Shown here piece after piece: positions 47,004 to 61,904 of a DNA stretch of 64,000 nt (positions within the stretch are counted from its first letter, which is position 1; each line of letters begins with the position of its first letter). The DNA is from Tiliqua scincoides (Eukaryota > Chordata > Lepidosauria > Squamata > Scincidae). Where the stretch lies: assembly GCF_035046505.1 (NCBI RefSeq), contig NC_089826.1, positions 84,098,254 through 84,162,253 of the forward strand, read 5' to 3'. Made by a program: the position numbers and the translations under genes. The notes under the pieces were generated by a model, which was given only the letters and a program-made list of their open reading frames with translations, did not search any database and was not told the DNA's origin.

Positions 47004-47968
47004 TGTTACGTGAAAATCCCCTTTTTCCTTTTAGCTGTGATTTTCTCTCTATATCTGATCATGTTACTATGGACTAAAATATCATGCAGGCTAAACTTCT
47101 CCCAGCACACGGACCACAATCAAGTCAAGTTGTAGGCTCATGGTTACACAACCACCACCTCCCTATGGTCACACAATAAGGGAGGAAGTCTGGCATCTTA
47201 AATCATTGCTTAAGTACTGTATGCAAATTTGAACTGTCTTCTTGTGTTGCCAGATTCATTGTATTGTTTAAGCTCCCCCATCTAGGAAGCCAGCCATAGA
47301 CCCCATTGAATGTTGCTGATAACTGACCTCCTGATCCTTTCAATGTTTTCCCTGCTGTGTGGTAGTAATGAAGCTACCAGCACTGTCTGCAAATCCCTTT
47401 TTTTAAAGAGAGGGCTTCCTCTCACATGCTCTCTCTGGCTCTCTCTCTCCAAGGTCCAACACATCTGTGTTGTCAGAGGGTCTTCTTCACAGGATTCTCC
47501 CCGCCCCCCATTCAACTGCTCTACAGGACAGGTAACTATCTTGCATCTGGAACCCTTTCCCTTCTTCCCCCCCTTTTTCTCCCCTTCTCTCCCCATCTTT
47601 AGTCAGCAACTGGGTTTGGCAGACCAGGGACCCCTAAAATCCTTCCCTACAACCTTTCCTTTTTCTAATTTCCTCGGATGCACCAAATACTCTTCACACG
47701 CAACCACATGAGAGCTAGGTACACTAGATTCTAAATACTAGGACCAAGAAACATACACTTATCATTTCTCCATGTGCATTATGTTTACCTTTGTGCTTTT
47801 GTAATAAAACTATAATCTTTTATTAAAAGTTATCTTTCTCTCGGTCTCCTCTTTAAGCAAAAGGTAATTTCTCTGCATTACGCCGTCTTGTTATCCAGCC
47901 TGCGATCCTAAGGTTCCAATAAGGGCATTGTAATAATTCCCCTAAACAAAACAGCCCTTTTGGTAACA
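47004..47968 (+). mobile_element. solo LTR of an endogenous retrovirus-like element (copy 3)
   Basis: Begins TGTTACGTG and ends GGTAACA, with a 4-bp duplication TGTT on both sides. AATAAA is present in its 3' part. It is inserted into flanking text whose LTR-free form exists in inverted orientation near 44,080. No internal genes; fossil solo LTR. Confidence 0.84.
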
Positions 47969-47997
47969 TGTTTGTGCATCCTGATTATTTGCATCCC

Positions 47998-49060
47998 ACG
48001 ATAACTTTGCTATACTGCCTTGCAGGGTTCCAGCTTGTCTTCCCATGCTTTTTAATGCTTACTTGAAATGGCTGGGTGAGAAAGTCCAGAGTTTGGGGAT
48101 GAGGTATCACCAGTACACAGATGACCTTAATCTCCATTTCTCCTGAGTCCGTTGAAACAGTGTTGATGCTTAATCAATGCCTGGAATCAGTGATAGGCTG
48201 AACAGGAGCCAATAAACTAAAGGCAGAGGTTTTATGGACAGATGCTTGCTGTGTTTGGGGAGATTATGTTCAGTCTCTTCTGGGTGGCGTTGCATTCCTC
48301 CTAAAGGATCAGGTTTATAGATCTCAGAGTATGTCTGGATCTAGCTATGTCAGTAGAGAACCATGTAGCTTTTGTAGCATGGAGGCTGGTGCACCAGCTG
48401 TGACTTTTCCTGGATAAAGATAGCCCAGATACAGTTATCCATGTTCTGGTGACTGGCTATGGTAGAATGTTGTATGTTTGAAGACTGTCTTTGAAGTTGG
48501 TCCAAAATAGAGCTGCTAGCTTGCCAATTGGAACTGGTCATGGGGATCACATTGCATTAGTGCTTAAAACCCATTTCTGCCCGGCTCACAGGTATACACA
48601 TTTAATCCCTGTTGCATATATGCAACGCTGGGTAGAAATGGCTTAAAGGGGTGAGTGATCGACCATTCGGTTACTGAACACAATTTAAAGTGCCGATGCT
48701 TATCTTTCAAAGCTTTCCACCGTTTAAGACCAGGGTACCTGAAAGATCACCTGCTCTTGTCAAGCTGTATAAGACTCTTTGCAGATGCTCCTTTCCGTGT
48801 GTTGTCTCAAATGATACAAATAAAACAGAGGTGGGACCTAGGTATCCACTGATTTGACACACCACTGATAATGGAGTCCCCCTTTAAATGCCTTGTAACA
48901 ACGATAAAAGCACCAACATTCCATTTCCTGCCTCCACACTATTAATCCGCACCAGCTGCAAGCCTCTGGGGTTAAAGAAAGCCTTAATGACCCACTTCCA
49001 GGTTTCTTGCTCCTCCGTTGTTGCCCCAGAATGCATTGGTATAGATGCTGTCATGAAATT
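47998..49060 (+). mobile_element. L2-like LINE, right part, degraded
   Basis: Broken frames read GSSLSSHAF, then MRYHQYTDDLNLHF-like (the YADDT region), LLNQCLESVIG-like, and at 48,690 CLSFKAFHRLRPGYLKDHLL, then FADAPFRVLSQ. These are the standard L2/CR1-group blocks in the right order. It is probably the continuation of 44,900-45,217, separated by later insertions. Confidence 0.7.
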
Positions 49061-49494
49061 GGTGTTTCATGTGGGTCCTATTTTTTTTCCCTATATTGGC
49101 ATTGGAGCTCTTTAGAGCACGTCACGTGTAAAAGCTTCCAGGGAGAGTGGTTAGCCTCTGTAGTGGGAGGATAAGTTTCTTAGAAAATGGGATCTTCCTT
49201 GGCTTTCCTGCTGAATGAGACCTAAGGGAGAGTTAGCCTCACTCCTGTACTGTGAGTAGATGATAGAAATTAATGTGGTTCTGGCTAGTCAGAAAAGTAT
49301 AGTTAGATTGTGTTAGATTTTATCTCTTTTTTTTGGGTTGTTTTTGTCAGCAGGTTCAGAAAAAGTTTTGCCTTGGGATAGTCCTGCAGAATTGGGGGGC
49401 CTCTTATGTATGTAGTACTCTTATTTGACTGCATATCTTGATTGTAGAGAAGCCCTTCTATTTGTCTTTTTATATCAGTTTAATGGATCTTAAT
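49061..49494. other. intergenic, nothing recognised
   Basis: No supported feature. Confidence 0.35.
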
Positions 49495-49860
49495 TAAATC
49501 TGGGCAGGAGGTCTGGTCTAAAGGGTAGAGCCTCCATTTGCCTGAAGATTAACATCCACAAGGTCGCCAGTTCGAGGCCACCGGCACCGTGCGACCTTGA
49601 AGCAGCTGACTAGCTGCAGCTGAGCTGTTCCATCTGCTCGGAGCGTGGGAGGATGGAGGCCAGAATGTCAAACCAGATCGGAGTGTAACACCTTGAATGT
49701 AGTGGTTCTTGAAAGAAAGAACCTTCTTTCAATTTGTAAAAATCCCTGCGTGGATTTAATAAGCCTGCCTGTGTAAACCGCCTTGAATAAAGTCTTGAAT
49801 AAAGACCAAGAAAGGCGGTATATAAATACTGTATATTATATTATTATTATTATTAATAAA
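49495..49860 (+). mobile_element. tRNA-derived SINE with L2-type tail
   Basis: An A-box-like TGGTCTAAAGGGTAGAGCC and a B-box-like GGTCGCCAGTTCGAGGCC are spaced as in a tRNA-type Pol III promoter. The body CAGCTGACTAGCTGCAGCTG is followed by the tail TGTAAACCGCCTTGAATAAA, GAAAGGCGGTATATAAATAC and (ATT)n. Confidence 0.82.
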
Positions 49861-50135
49861 TTCTTTAGTTTTTATATTCTTCCTTGTCTGGGTTCCTTTT
49901 GAGGTATTTGGGAGTTTATTATTCTTCCACCTCATTGGGATTATTGTGAGGAAATTAAACAGAAATCCTTAAGTACCTCTATATTATAAGAAGAGGGGTT
50001 TAGCCCAGGGAATCTCTCTAGTGATCCTGGTTCTCAGGCTGCTGACAGTGTGGTAGCTACCCAGGGGGTTTCCTTAGAAAGTTATGAGATAATTGAACAT
50101 GAAGAATGGGTACCCCCCCCCCGAATTCTGCCAGA

Positions 50136-50225
50136 TGCTATACTGCATTTAGCCACTAGATTGTGTGAATAATGGAATAATGGAACTATTCATCCCATCT
50201 AGTGGTTGAATGCGGTATAATGCCT
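50136..50225. repeat. short hairpin MITE-like repeat
   Basis: Arms GCTATACTGCATTTAGCCAC-TAGAT and (reversed) GCATTATACCGCATTCAACC-ACTAGAT face each other around ATTCATCC/AATAATGG. About 90 bp. 50,227-50,340 next to it (CCAGTGGATACTGAGG with an inverse GGTATCTACTGAGGGTTCC) may be a pogo-like fragment. Confidence 0.55.
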
Positions 50226-50559
50226 ATCCCTTGTTACAAGGCATTTATAAGTGGACCTTTAAATTCACTGGTTTGGGTATCTACTGAGGGTTCCGGAACA
50301 GAACCCCAGTGGATACTGAGGTCCCACTTGTATTACAAGGACACCATATGTGTCCAGTGCTCTCTTACGCAAAAGAAACTATTAATAGTATAGCCGGGGG
50401 GGTGCAGCGAGTATTACATTGTGATGCCTGCATTACTTACTGCACCGCCCGCCCAATGGCTATGCTACTAGAAACTATACCTTTCAGTATTATTTCTAGA
50501 CTTCTCACTGCTTGGGGTAGTGGGAAGCATGTAGTAGAACTGTTTCATTCATAGACACT

Positions 50560-54352
<3,793 letters not shown>

Positions 54353-54824
54353 TTCCCCTGGGGGCTGGGGATAAGATTAGGCCCTCAGTTTGGCTGTACT
54401 TGTTGTAAGAGGTGACTAAACAGCCACCGGGTAGATGGGACTCGTCAGCCTGGGAAGGCAGCTCATCTGAGAGAAGGAAAACTCTGATCCCAAACCTCCA
54501 CTGCCTTGTGGCTACATCCAGTTACGGAAAAGGCTTCAGGAGTCAACCTCGAGGCAAAATCTGGAGCCGGAGTCCCTGAGGCAGTTCATGGCTGAACACA
54601 GTCACGTTCTGGCAACTCCTGCAATACTGCTGGAACCAACCGTATTGGCCTTTGCCTTTCCATTGGACCATTTCAGCGACGTGGAGAGGGGGGATTTGCT
54701 GCATGGGAAACAGTCTATCCTCCATATCTACTTTACCCAGGCTTCACGCACTGGAGAGGACACTGTTCCGGAACCACTATTCAGAGCGCGATACCATAGT
54801 CTTCCAAGACTGAAGGATGCCAAC
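54353..54824 (+). mobile_element. internally deleted LINE-A derivative (SINE-sized), copy 1
   Basis: It starts TTCCCCTGGGGGCTGGGGAT and follows the LINE-A 5' region (GTAGATGGGACTCGTCAGCC...) to GGAGAGGACAC. It then jumps to the LINE-A end (TGTTCCGGAACCAC...GCGCGATACCATAGTCTTCC) and the shared tail. About 470 bp without coding frames. The same junction occurs in the copy at 55,933. Confidence 0.88.
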
Positions 54825-55422
54825 TGTAATACCTTCAGTCTGAACTTCAAGGTTATCCACTCTGTTTCTAAATGCTCATATAGGTTCATGCGGGAGTTCC
54901 TGTGACAAAACCATAATTAATTGGCAAAGGAGCTGGTATCCTGTGAAAAGTTCAGCTAAGGTTCTGCAAGGGTTATTGAAATTCAAAGGTGGAGATTGCT
55001 AAGATGAAAGCAAAGTATATGAACACATAGCGCATGACAGGGATGCAATACTTCCTCATTTCATTTGGTTCTGCTGTGGCTGAGGCTTAGTTGATTTGTT
55101 TCTTATTTAGGTCCATAAAGGCTTGTTAACTGGTTTGGCACACCTGGACCAATCAGCTCTGATTCAGGCAGGAAAACCTAAGATCTCCATTGCAGTGCCG
55201 CTTGCAAAATGGAATACGGAAGTCAATGGATGTAGAACAGCCTTTCTACTGAAAGATGCTCATGGCCAATATCACCAACCTGAGAGTTGCCTCTCTCCTT
55301 TGGTAACTGCTCCTTCTTGGTTTTTACAACTAAATGTCATCTGGAAGTATTACAAAGTATGCATGAAATTAAAAAAACAACAACCCTAAACAGTAAAATT
55401 TGTGGTGCTTCTTAGAATTTGT

Positions 55423-55738
55423 ACTGTAGGCATCACCCCATATCCATAGATCCCATATCACAGAGTTCATAGAGCTTAGTGCCATGTTCTTTTCAGCCTG
55501 TCATGCTTTCAACATGCTTCCTGTGGGCTCTTCATGTTAGCTTTTGCAGACAACACAGAGCCGGTGCGACACAGGAGACACCAACAAGAGTGCTGCAATC
55601 ACAGGCAATTATGTCATTTGTGCAGTGGGGGGAGATATTTGAACCATTTTTTGTCGGATTCCCCGCTATCCATGGTTTTTGGTATCCACAATGGCAGCTG
55701 GAACCGATCCCCTGCAAATTCAAGGGGATGCCCATATT
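55423..55738 (+). mobile_element. pogo-like nonautonomous element
   Basis: Ends AGGCATCACCCCATATCC and (reversed) GGGCATCCCCTTG. The interior is shared with 19,180-19,477 (AGTGCCATGTTCTTTTCAGC, GCTTCCTGTGGGC). Confidence 0.6.
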
Positions 55739-55867
55739 TCATTTACAACTGGCAGCACTTAAATAATAGAAGTGAGCAATTATGGTAGAGGAGTACCAGA
55801 ATAGTCAGACAAAAATTACAAACCACCTGAAGATTGACATACTGCAGCCTTTTGGAGGAAAAGTGAG

Positions 55868-56480
55868 CAACTAGGGCTGCAATCCTATGCACACTTTCAT
55901 GAAAGTAAGCCCCATGGAATACAGTGGGACTTTTTGTTGGCATCCTTCAGTCTCGGAAGACTATGGTGTCACGCTCTGAATGGTGGTTCTGGAACAGAGT
56001 GTCCTCTCCAGAGCGCAAAGCCTGGGTAAAGTAGGTATGGAGGATAGGCTGTTACCCATGCAGCAAATGCCCCCTCTCCACGTCACTGAAATGGTCCAAT
56101 GGAAAGGCAGAGGCCAATACGGTTGGTTCCAGTGACGTCGCAGGAGTTGCCAGAACGTGACTGTGTTCAGCCATGAATTGCCTCAGGGACTCCGGCTCCG
56201 GATTTTGCCTCGAGGTTGACTCCTGAAGCCTTTTCCATAACCGGATGTAGCCACAAGGCAGTGGAGGTTTGGGATCAGAGTTTTCCTTCTCTCAGATATG
56301 CTGCCTTCCCAGGCTGACGAGTCCCATCTACCTGGTGGCTGTTTAGTCGCCTCTTATGACAAGTACAGCCAAACTGAGGGCCTATTCTTATCCCCAGCCC
56401 CCAGGGGAACTGTTCCCCAGGGGAACAGTGGGACTTACCACTGAGTAAACATGCATAGATTGGTGCTGTAAAAATTACAA
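55868..56480. repeat. family-S hairpin repeat split by the LINE-A derivative
   Basis: Left half GGCTGCAATCCTATGCACAC...ACAGTGGGACTT, right half ACAGTGGGACTTACCACTGAG...GCATAGATTGGTGC. The repeated 12-mer ACAGTGGGACTT (55,921-55,932 and 56,425-56,436) is the target duplication of the insertion between them. Confidence 0.85.
55933..56424 (-). mobile_element. internally deleted LINE-A derivative (SINE-sized), copy 2
   Basis: Minus-strand copy of the 54,353 element, with the same internal junction (GGAGAGGACAC to CTGTTCCAGAACCAC) and the tail GGATGCCAAC. It has a 12-bp target duplication. It is inverted relative to copy 1 and 1.1 kb away in the same intron. Confidence 0.9.
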
Positions 56481-56850
56481 ACAGCCAGGTTTGGTTAGAT
56501 TCCCTAATTGCAAAGTGCAATTGTCTCAACCCTTTACAAACTAAATGGCAAAATATTTACCAAATTGCTAATTAGCTGCAAAAGACCTGAGCTGTCTAGT
56601 AGAGTGTTCTGCCTTAATGCAATATGCTTAAATCATTGCATAGCCTTAATTGCCAATCATATTGTTTTGGAAACTTCAGCACAGGTGAAGAGATGAGAAT
56701 ATAGGTAATGTTGGAAAGTCAGAATTCACAGGGGAAGACGAGCCTTCAAGTTGGCAGGTCATGTTGAGCAGAAGTGGGTAGAAGACCTCCCACTGTCCTT
56801 ATTTTTGTCATGAAATTGACTTGCTGGTGCATTCCTCTGAAAGGAAACCC

Positions 56851-57031
56851 AGGGCCCAATCCTATCCAACTTTCCAGAGCCAGTGCAGCTGCAGTGCATC
56901 CCCGAGACAAGGGAACAAATTCTCCTTTTCCTGCTGGAAGCCTCCATAACTAGCCTCTCACCACAAGATGCAGCACACACCCCATTGGCATGATTACACA
57001 AGGGCTGGAAAGTTGGATAAGATCTGGCCCT
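56851..57031. mobile_element. fold-back element, family F1
   Basis: AGGGCCCAATCCTATCCAAC at the left, GAAAGTTGGATAAGATCTGG-CCCT at the right. Confidence 0.65.
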
Positions 57032-57471
57032 CAGATGTCTCTTGCCCTGCACCATTTCGTGCATGAGAATATGGGTGTCTTTGAATATGCGCTGGGTATA
57101 GCCAGACATCTCAGGAGTGCATGATCCATCAAGCAACAGAACAGGACAAAAGGATTTTTAAAAAACTTTTAAAAACATAGCAGAAGTAACATCTTTTAAG
57201 ACATGTAATCTGAAAAATGGGGGGAAAATAGAAAGGAAACCAGGAAGTTGCACTACATCAGTGGTTCCCAAGCTGTGAGTCGTGGCTCCCTGGGGAGCTG
57301 CAGGAACCAGCCAGGAGAGCTGTGGAATCCTTGCAAAAACTCAGTTACCCTATTTTTTCCACTGGGGGGGGGGGGGAAGGAAGAAGAAGAGGAAGTAAGA
57401 AACGGATAAAACTAGACAGTGCAACTAATGGGGAAAAGACATGTAACTTGCATAGCAAATAGCCAGAACTC

Positions 57472-57750
57472 CAGTGGTGTAGCTAGAGGGGGTGCAAAGG
57501 ACTAAGTTTTGCAGGGAGCCTCACTGCAGTGTGCAAGTTGCCCCTCCCCTCCCCTTCAGTGCCATTCCAGGCAGGGGAAGCAAAACGGAGGCATAATCTC
57601 CTCTCTGGGTCTTCCCTGGCATATGCCTCTGTATTGCTTCCCCCACCTGGAATGGCTCTGAAGGGGAGAGGAGGGGAGGGGCGACTTGCACACTGCAGTG
57701 AGGCTCCCTGCAAAACTTAGTGCTTTGAACCCCCTCTAGCTATGCCAGTG
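57472..57750. repeat. long hairpin element (arms of about 120 bp)
   Basis: The left arm CAGTGGTGTAGCTAGAGGGG, then AGTTTTGCAGGGAGCCTCAC, TGCAGTGTGCAAGTTGCCCC, is repeated in reverse at the right (ending CTAGCTATGCCAGTG). The loop is about 40 bp around 57,600. The termini look hAT-like; no 8-bp duplication is seen. Frames on both strands inside it are by-products of the palindrome. Confidence 0.85.
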
Positions 57751-58108
57751 GCCCTTTTCTATTAAGAATGTTGCTTTTGGGGTTTCCTGGGAGGGTACGA
57801 TTCCAGTCTGCTGTGCTTTCCCTAAGTCGAGGACTGTGGCACAGGGTGGAGGCCACAGCAGTATGAAAAGCAGAGCTCCTGCTAGTTGCCACACAGCTGA
57901 AGTGGAGCTGAGCTCTGTCCTGCAGGGTGGGCGTAGGAATGGCGTGTACTGCAATGAGTGGAATCATTTATGGGAAAGACACAAAAGAAAAAAATTAGAA
58001 AAGCCCAGTTGCACCTGAAAGGCACCAGATTTAGCTCTGTGAAGTGGAAATCCATGTTAGGTCTGAAGTCACTTTAGTCCACCAGTACTTCTGCCATGGT
58101 AAATCTGT

Positions 58109-58204
58109 GACAGCCCAATCCTATTCCCGCTTACCTGGGAGTAAGCCTCATTGACTCTAATGGGACTTACTTCTGAGTAGGCAGGCATAGGATTGGGCCG
58201 TCAG
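58109..58204. repeat. family-S hairpin repeat, best copy
   Basis: CAGCCCAATCCTATTCCCGC, CTGGGAGTAAGCC, TGACTCTAATGGGACTTAC, TTCTGAGTAGGCAGGCATAG and GATTGGGCC. Short outer arms (CCCAATCCTAT/ATAGGATTGGG) and inner arms (GTAAGCC/GGACTTAC) fold back. Confidence 0.7.
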
Positions 58205-59332
58205 CCAGATCAGCTCTTTTTCCATTTGTTAAATCAAACTGAGGGTCTAATTACAAGTTATGGTAAGTCTGCCTGCTTTGTGGTTAAAACTTCAATAGCA
58301 ATTGCAAAAGGGGTGGGAAGTCCAGACCAGGACCGCAGAGCATCGGTATTTAATTCTTCCTCCTTGTGCTGCATTTTCGACAAAAATTGCTCCCTAAAGT
58401 TTCTGTTAGCCCCACAAGGGAAGTGTTCATTGGAAATATACACTCCAGGGCTAAAGAGGTTGGTATGGATGATCCTTTTCCACGGAGTTTTCTCAGTTGT
58501 ATGAGGTAATGGCATGCACTAGTGGCATAGTGGTTTGAACAGACCCCCTCCACGCAGTTTTACATGGAATCTAGGGAAGGAGATGGGACATGCGTGTCCT
58601 GTGAACATGCACATCTTTAAACACATTGGGCTGGTGCAGTGGGGAAAAATACAGTTTGAACGAGCCCCCAATTTTCATTGGGACTGGATTGAGGGTGCAA
58701 TTTTCATTGGGACTGCAGCATGCTAGAAATAGCTTAAATGCCTTCTCCCCATGTGCAATAGATCCAATCTTGATTCCCTGCCCCCAAAGCTATTTTAATT
58801 TTTAAAACAAAGAATCCAGAGTTAAACTGTATGTTTGAAATTACATACTGTTTGGTCCTGATCTGGCTGCTACTCTAAGAAAAGCCCTCCTTGGATCCAG
58901 AAAAAGGTCCATCCAGTATCCTGTTCCCAGTGGCCTGCTTATAGGCTTTTTTCTAGTGGCCACCAGCTGCTCTGGGAACCCTACAAGCAGGAGAGAAAGG
59001 TATACTTTGCTGCAACCGGCATTCAGAGAGAAGCTGCTGCTAAATGTGATATGCTAAATGTGATCATAACTAGTAGCCGTTGATAGACCTGTTCTCCATG
59101 AATTTATCTTATCCTCTTCAAAAACCATCAAAACTTATTGTCATCACCGCATCTTGTGGCAACAATTTTATAGACTAAATATGCACGTTTCGAAGAAGTA
59201 CCATTTTTGTACTTCCCCTGTGGATGTCACTTTTTACGGTCTTCCCTCTCACCGTCTGAGTGACACCACTGTGTGAGGATGCTGGGTGAATGCATTCGTG
59301 ACTGCAGTTGCCACCTGTAGTGGTAGTGACCA
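58205..59332. other. MSANTD1: MSANTD1 intron, little recognised
   Basis: 58,905-58,990 (GGTCCATCCAGTATCCTGTT, CCCAGTGGCC) resembles an old CR1 tail. Otherwise nothing clear. Confidence 0.35.

Positions 59333-59382
<50 letters not shown>
59333..59382. repeat. microsatellite (TAG)n, about 16 units
   Basis: Pure TAG run. The poly-Ser, poly-Tyr and poly-Thr frames over it are artefacts. Confidence 0.97.
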
Positions 59383-59449
59383 ATCTTGGGCCCAGTAATA
59401 AAGTTGGGTCCAGTAGTAGCAATTCCAAACCAAATCTGTACTTTCAAGG

Positions 59450-60480
59450 GAAACACCCTGCCATTCAGAACAGGCTAGACTCCTGCTGTAGGGTCAGAAG
59501 ACCACCTGACCAGGAGCATTTCTGTCTTGTCGGGTCTAACACTGTTCACACACAGTCCATTACAATAGACAAGCTGTGATTCAAGATTTGAAATCTTGGG
59601 AGGAGATTTGAAATCCCAAAGAGGAGTCTCCTTGGGAAAAGATGAAAAAGAAAGGTAGACCCTGGGGGGGGTCACCTGCTTACTGATGACACTGCATTCA
59701 AACCCCTGGATGACATGCCCAGTGGTTTCATGTAAATGTTAAACAGTATAGGGAATGAGATGGTATCCTGTGGAACCCCACTGGCCAAGATGTTTAGCGG
59801 ATATCCCCGGTACTACTTTCTGGAGCCCACCCTACAGAATTGCTGTGAAATAGTATCCCCAGTCCTCATCCCAGCCAGTTGATTAAAAAAAAAAAAGGTA
59901 CCATGATCAAATCAAAAACTGTTGAGGAGTCCAGCAAAACCAGCAAGGATATACTTCTAGGGTCTATTTACCAGTATAGGTCATCCAGCTGTCTCAGTCC
60001 CCAAACCAAGTAAAAAAAAAACAAACTGGAACAGATCTAGATTACCAGTCTCACTCACAAATGTTTGAACTGCCATCATGCATCCTGAGCACTTGCCCCA
60101 GCATGAAATATTGGAGACTGACAGGTAATGATCTGGCAAGGTGGGAGCAAGAGACTCTCAGTAAGGGTCTGCCTACTGCCTCTTTCAGGCAAAGTGGCAC
60201 CTCTCCTTCTCTCAAGGATGCATTTACTGTCCTCTCTCAAATACTTGACTAGCTCTCCTCTGATCAGTCATGAAGGTCAAGTGTTGAGCATGTAAGTGGA
60301 TGACCTCACTACTCCAAACACCCTGTCCGCATCTTCAGACAGAACACTTGGAAAACCATCCATAGTGACAGGATGAACAGATCTCCAAGCACGAATGGAT
60401 CTGAGTGACTTTATCCACAAAATGTTTTGCAAATGGGTCACAGCAGGCCACCAAGGGCTTGCCACCTCTTCCTTGAGGGC
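59450..60480 (-). mobile_element. degraded L2-like LINE, minus strand
   Basis: The minus-strand fragment PDKTEMLLVRWSSD matches the conserved NPDKTEVLLVG block of L2-group reverse transcriptases. 59,730-59,790 (reversed) resembles the GVPQGSVLSPMLFN-type block. Many stops. Confidence 0.5.
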
Positions 60481-61166
60481 CCAGATGTGACAGGAGTCTC
60501 ACTACTTAGGAAAGCTCAACTGGCTGACTGTGCAGATGCACCCAGATTGCCTGGAAGATATTCCGTCTGGGAATTGGGTGAGTAAAATTTCAATGCTGTG
60601 CACTCTTATTTGGGAATAACCCCCAAGGGAACCAAGTGAGATGTCCATCTCAGGATCAGAAGCATCTTGCAAGAAGGAACCAATACGGTGAAGTCAGAAG
60701 GTGGCATTTTTTTCTGGTGGATGGGAGGCGCCACTTCCTTCATTTCCTCCCCCTACCAACCCTCTCCTCTCCATTCTTTATGCTGAGGCAGGTATCCCAA
60801 AGCAAGGCTGCTTCTCATTGATGGCTGCTCTTTCACTTAGTGCTGCAGCTGCAATCAGGCAGTGAAGCCTCTGACTATCTGTTAGAGACAGAGCTGAACA
60901 TGCCACTGGAAAAAGCTGTTTGGATTCTACTGTGCAGCTGTGGGTGGAAAGGAGGGCAGTTATTTTGAGGCGGTTAATTAACAGTTAATTATTTTGAGAA
61001 AGATTCATTACCTTTGGATCCATTAACGCTGTATAGTCCTGACAATCTTAGATGATGTGGGTCATCTGGAGGGTTAGACAACTCCCACATTTGCATAAAC
61101 CCCCACGTTATATAGGTTGAGCCTTGTTCTTGATTTGGAACTGCCGCATGTATATATTTTATGCAA
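60481..61166. other. MSANTD1: MSANTD1 intron, nothing recognised
   Basis: No supported feature. Confidence 0.35.
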
Positions 61167-61713
61167 CTAAGGGCACAATCTGAGATGCCCGTGGGCTGGC
61201 TCAAGTCCCTTGCACTGGCCTAGGAGGGTCGCAAACATGTAGTAAGGCACATTTGCAACTCCTCATGAGTTGGCTAGGCGCACTGGCCTGCGGAGGTTGA
61301 CTTAAGCCTCCGCACTGACAGAGGCACCAAGCCTTGCGTTGGCCAAGCTCTGGAGTGGGCAGGGAGGAGGCAGGCATTCCAGGAGGGTGGGGGGAGGGTG
61401 GGCAGCCCCAGGGGCAGGCAGTTGGGTGGGTGGGAGCAGGGCTTGGATCCGGCAGTTATGCTGGATCCCAACCCAGTTCCCCGAGCAGTGCAGATCGGCT
61501 TCAAGCTACTCCGCTTTCCTCTGACTTGTGCCACCTTGGGAGGTGGTGCAAGTTCGAGGAGACCCATAGGGGCTGCAGTGGCTTACCTGGGGGGTAAGGG
61601 GAAGAGTTTGTCCTTATCTCTGGCTGAGCCACTTTGAGCACCTATCCTGTGCTGGATACAGTGCAAGCCTCTTGGTTTGCCTGTTCCAGCACAAGATAGG
61701 ATTGTGCCCTAAA
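61167..61713. mobile_element. fold-back element, family F2
   Basis: Ends TAAGGGCACAATCTGAGATG and (reversed) TAGGGCACAATCCTATCTTG, around a G/C-rich interior that contains the words of 20,047 and 37,545. Confidence 0.6.
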
Positions 61714-61722
61714 GTTCCTTAA

Positions 61723-61900
61723 GGGCCCAATCTGATTTAACTTTCCAGCGCCAATACAGCCATGCCAATGGGGCATGCACTGCATCCTGTGGAGGGAAGC
61801 AGTCACAGAAGCCTCCTCAAGGTAAAGGAATGTTTGTTTCCTTATCTTGGGGGTACATCATGACTGCATCAGTGCTGGAAAGTTGGATAGGACTGGTGCC
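61723..61900. mobile_element. fold-back element F1 flanked by TTAA
   Basis: TTAA at 61,719-61,722 and 61,901-61,904 flank GGGCCCAATCTGATTTAACT...GGATAGGACTGGTGCC. The site suggests a TTAA target, but other copies do not show it clearly. Confidence 0.65.
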
Positions 61901-61904
61901 TTAA

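Noticed and set aside
59175-59579. Poly-Thr, poly-Tyr and poly-Ser frames
   Set aside because: They come from the (TAG)n run; low complexity only.
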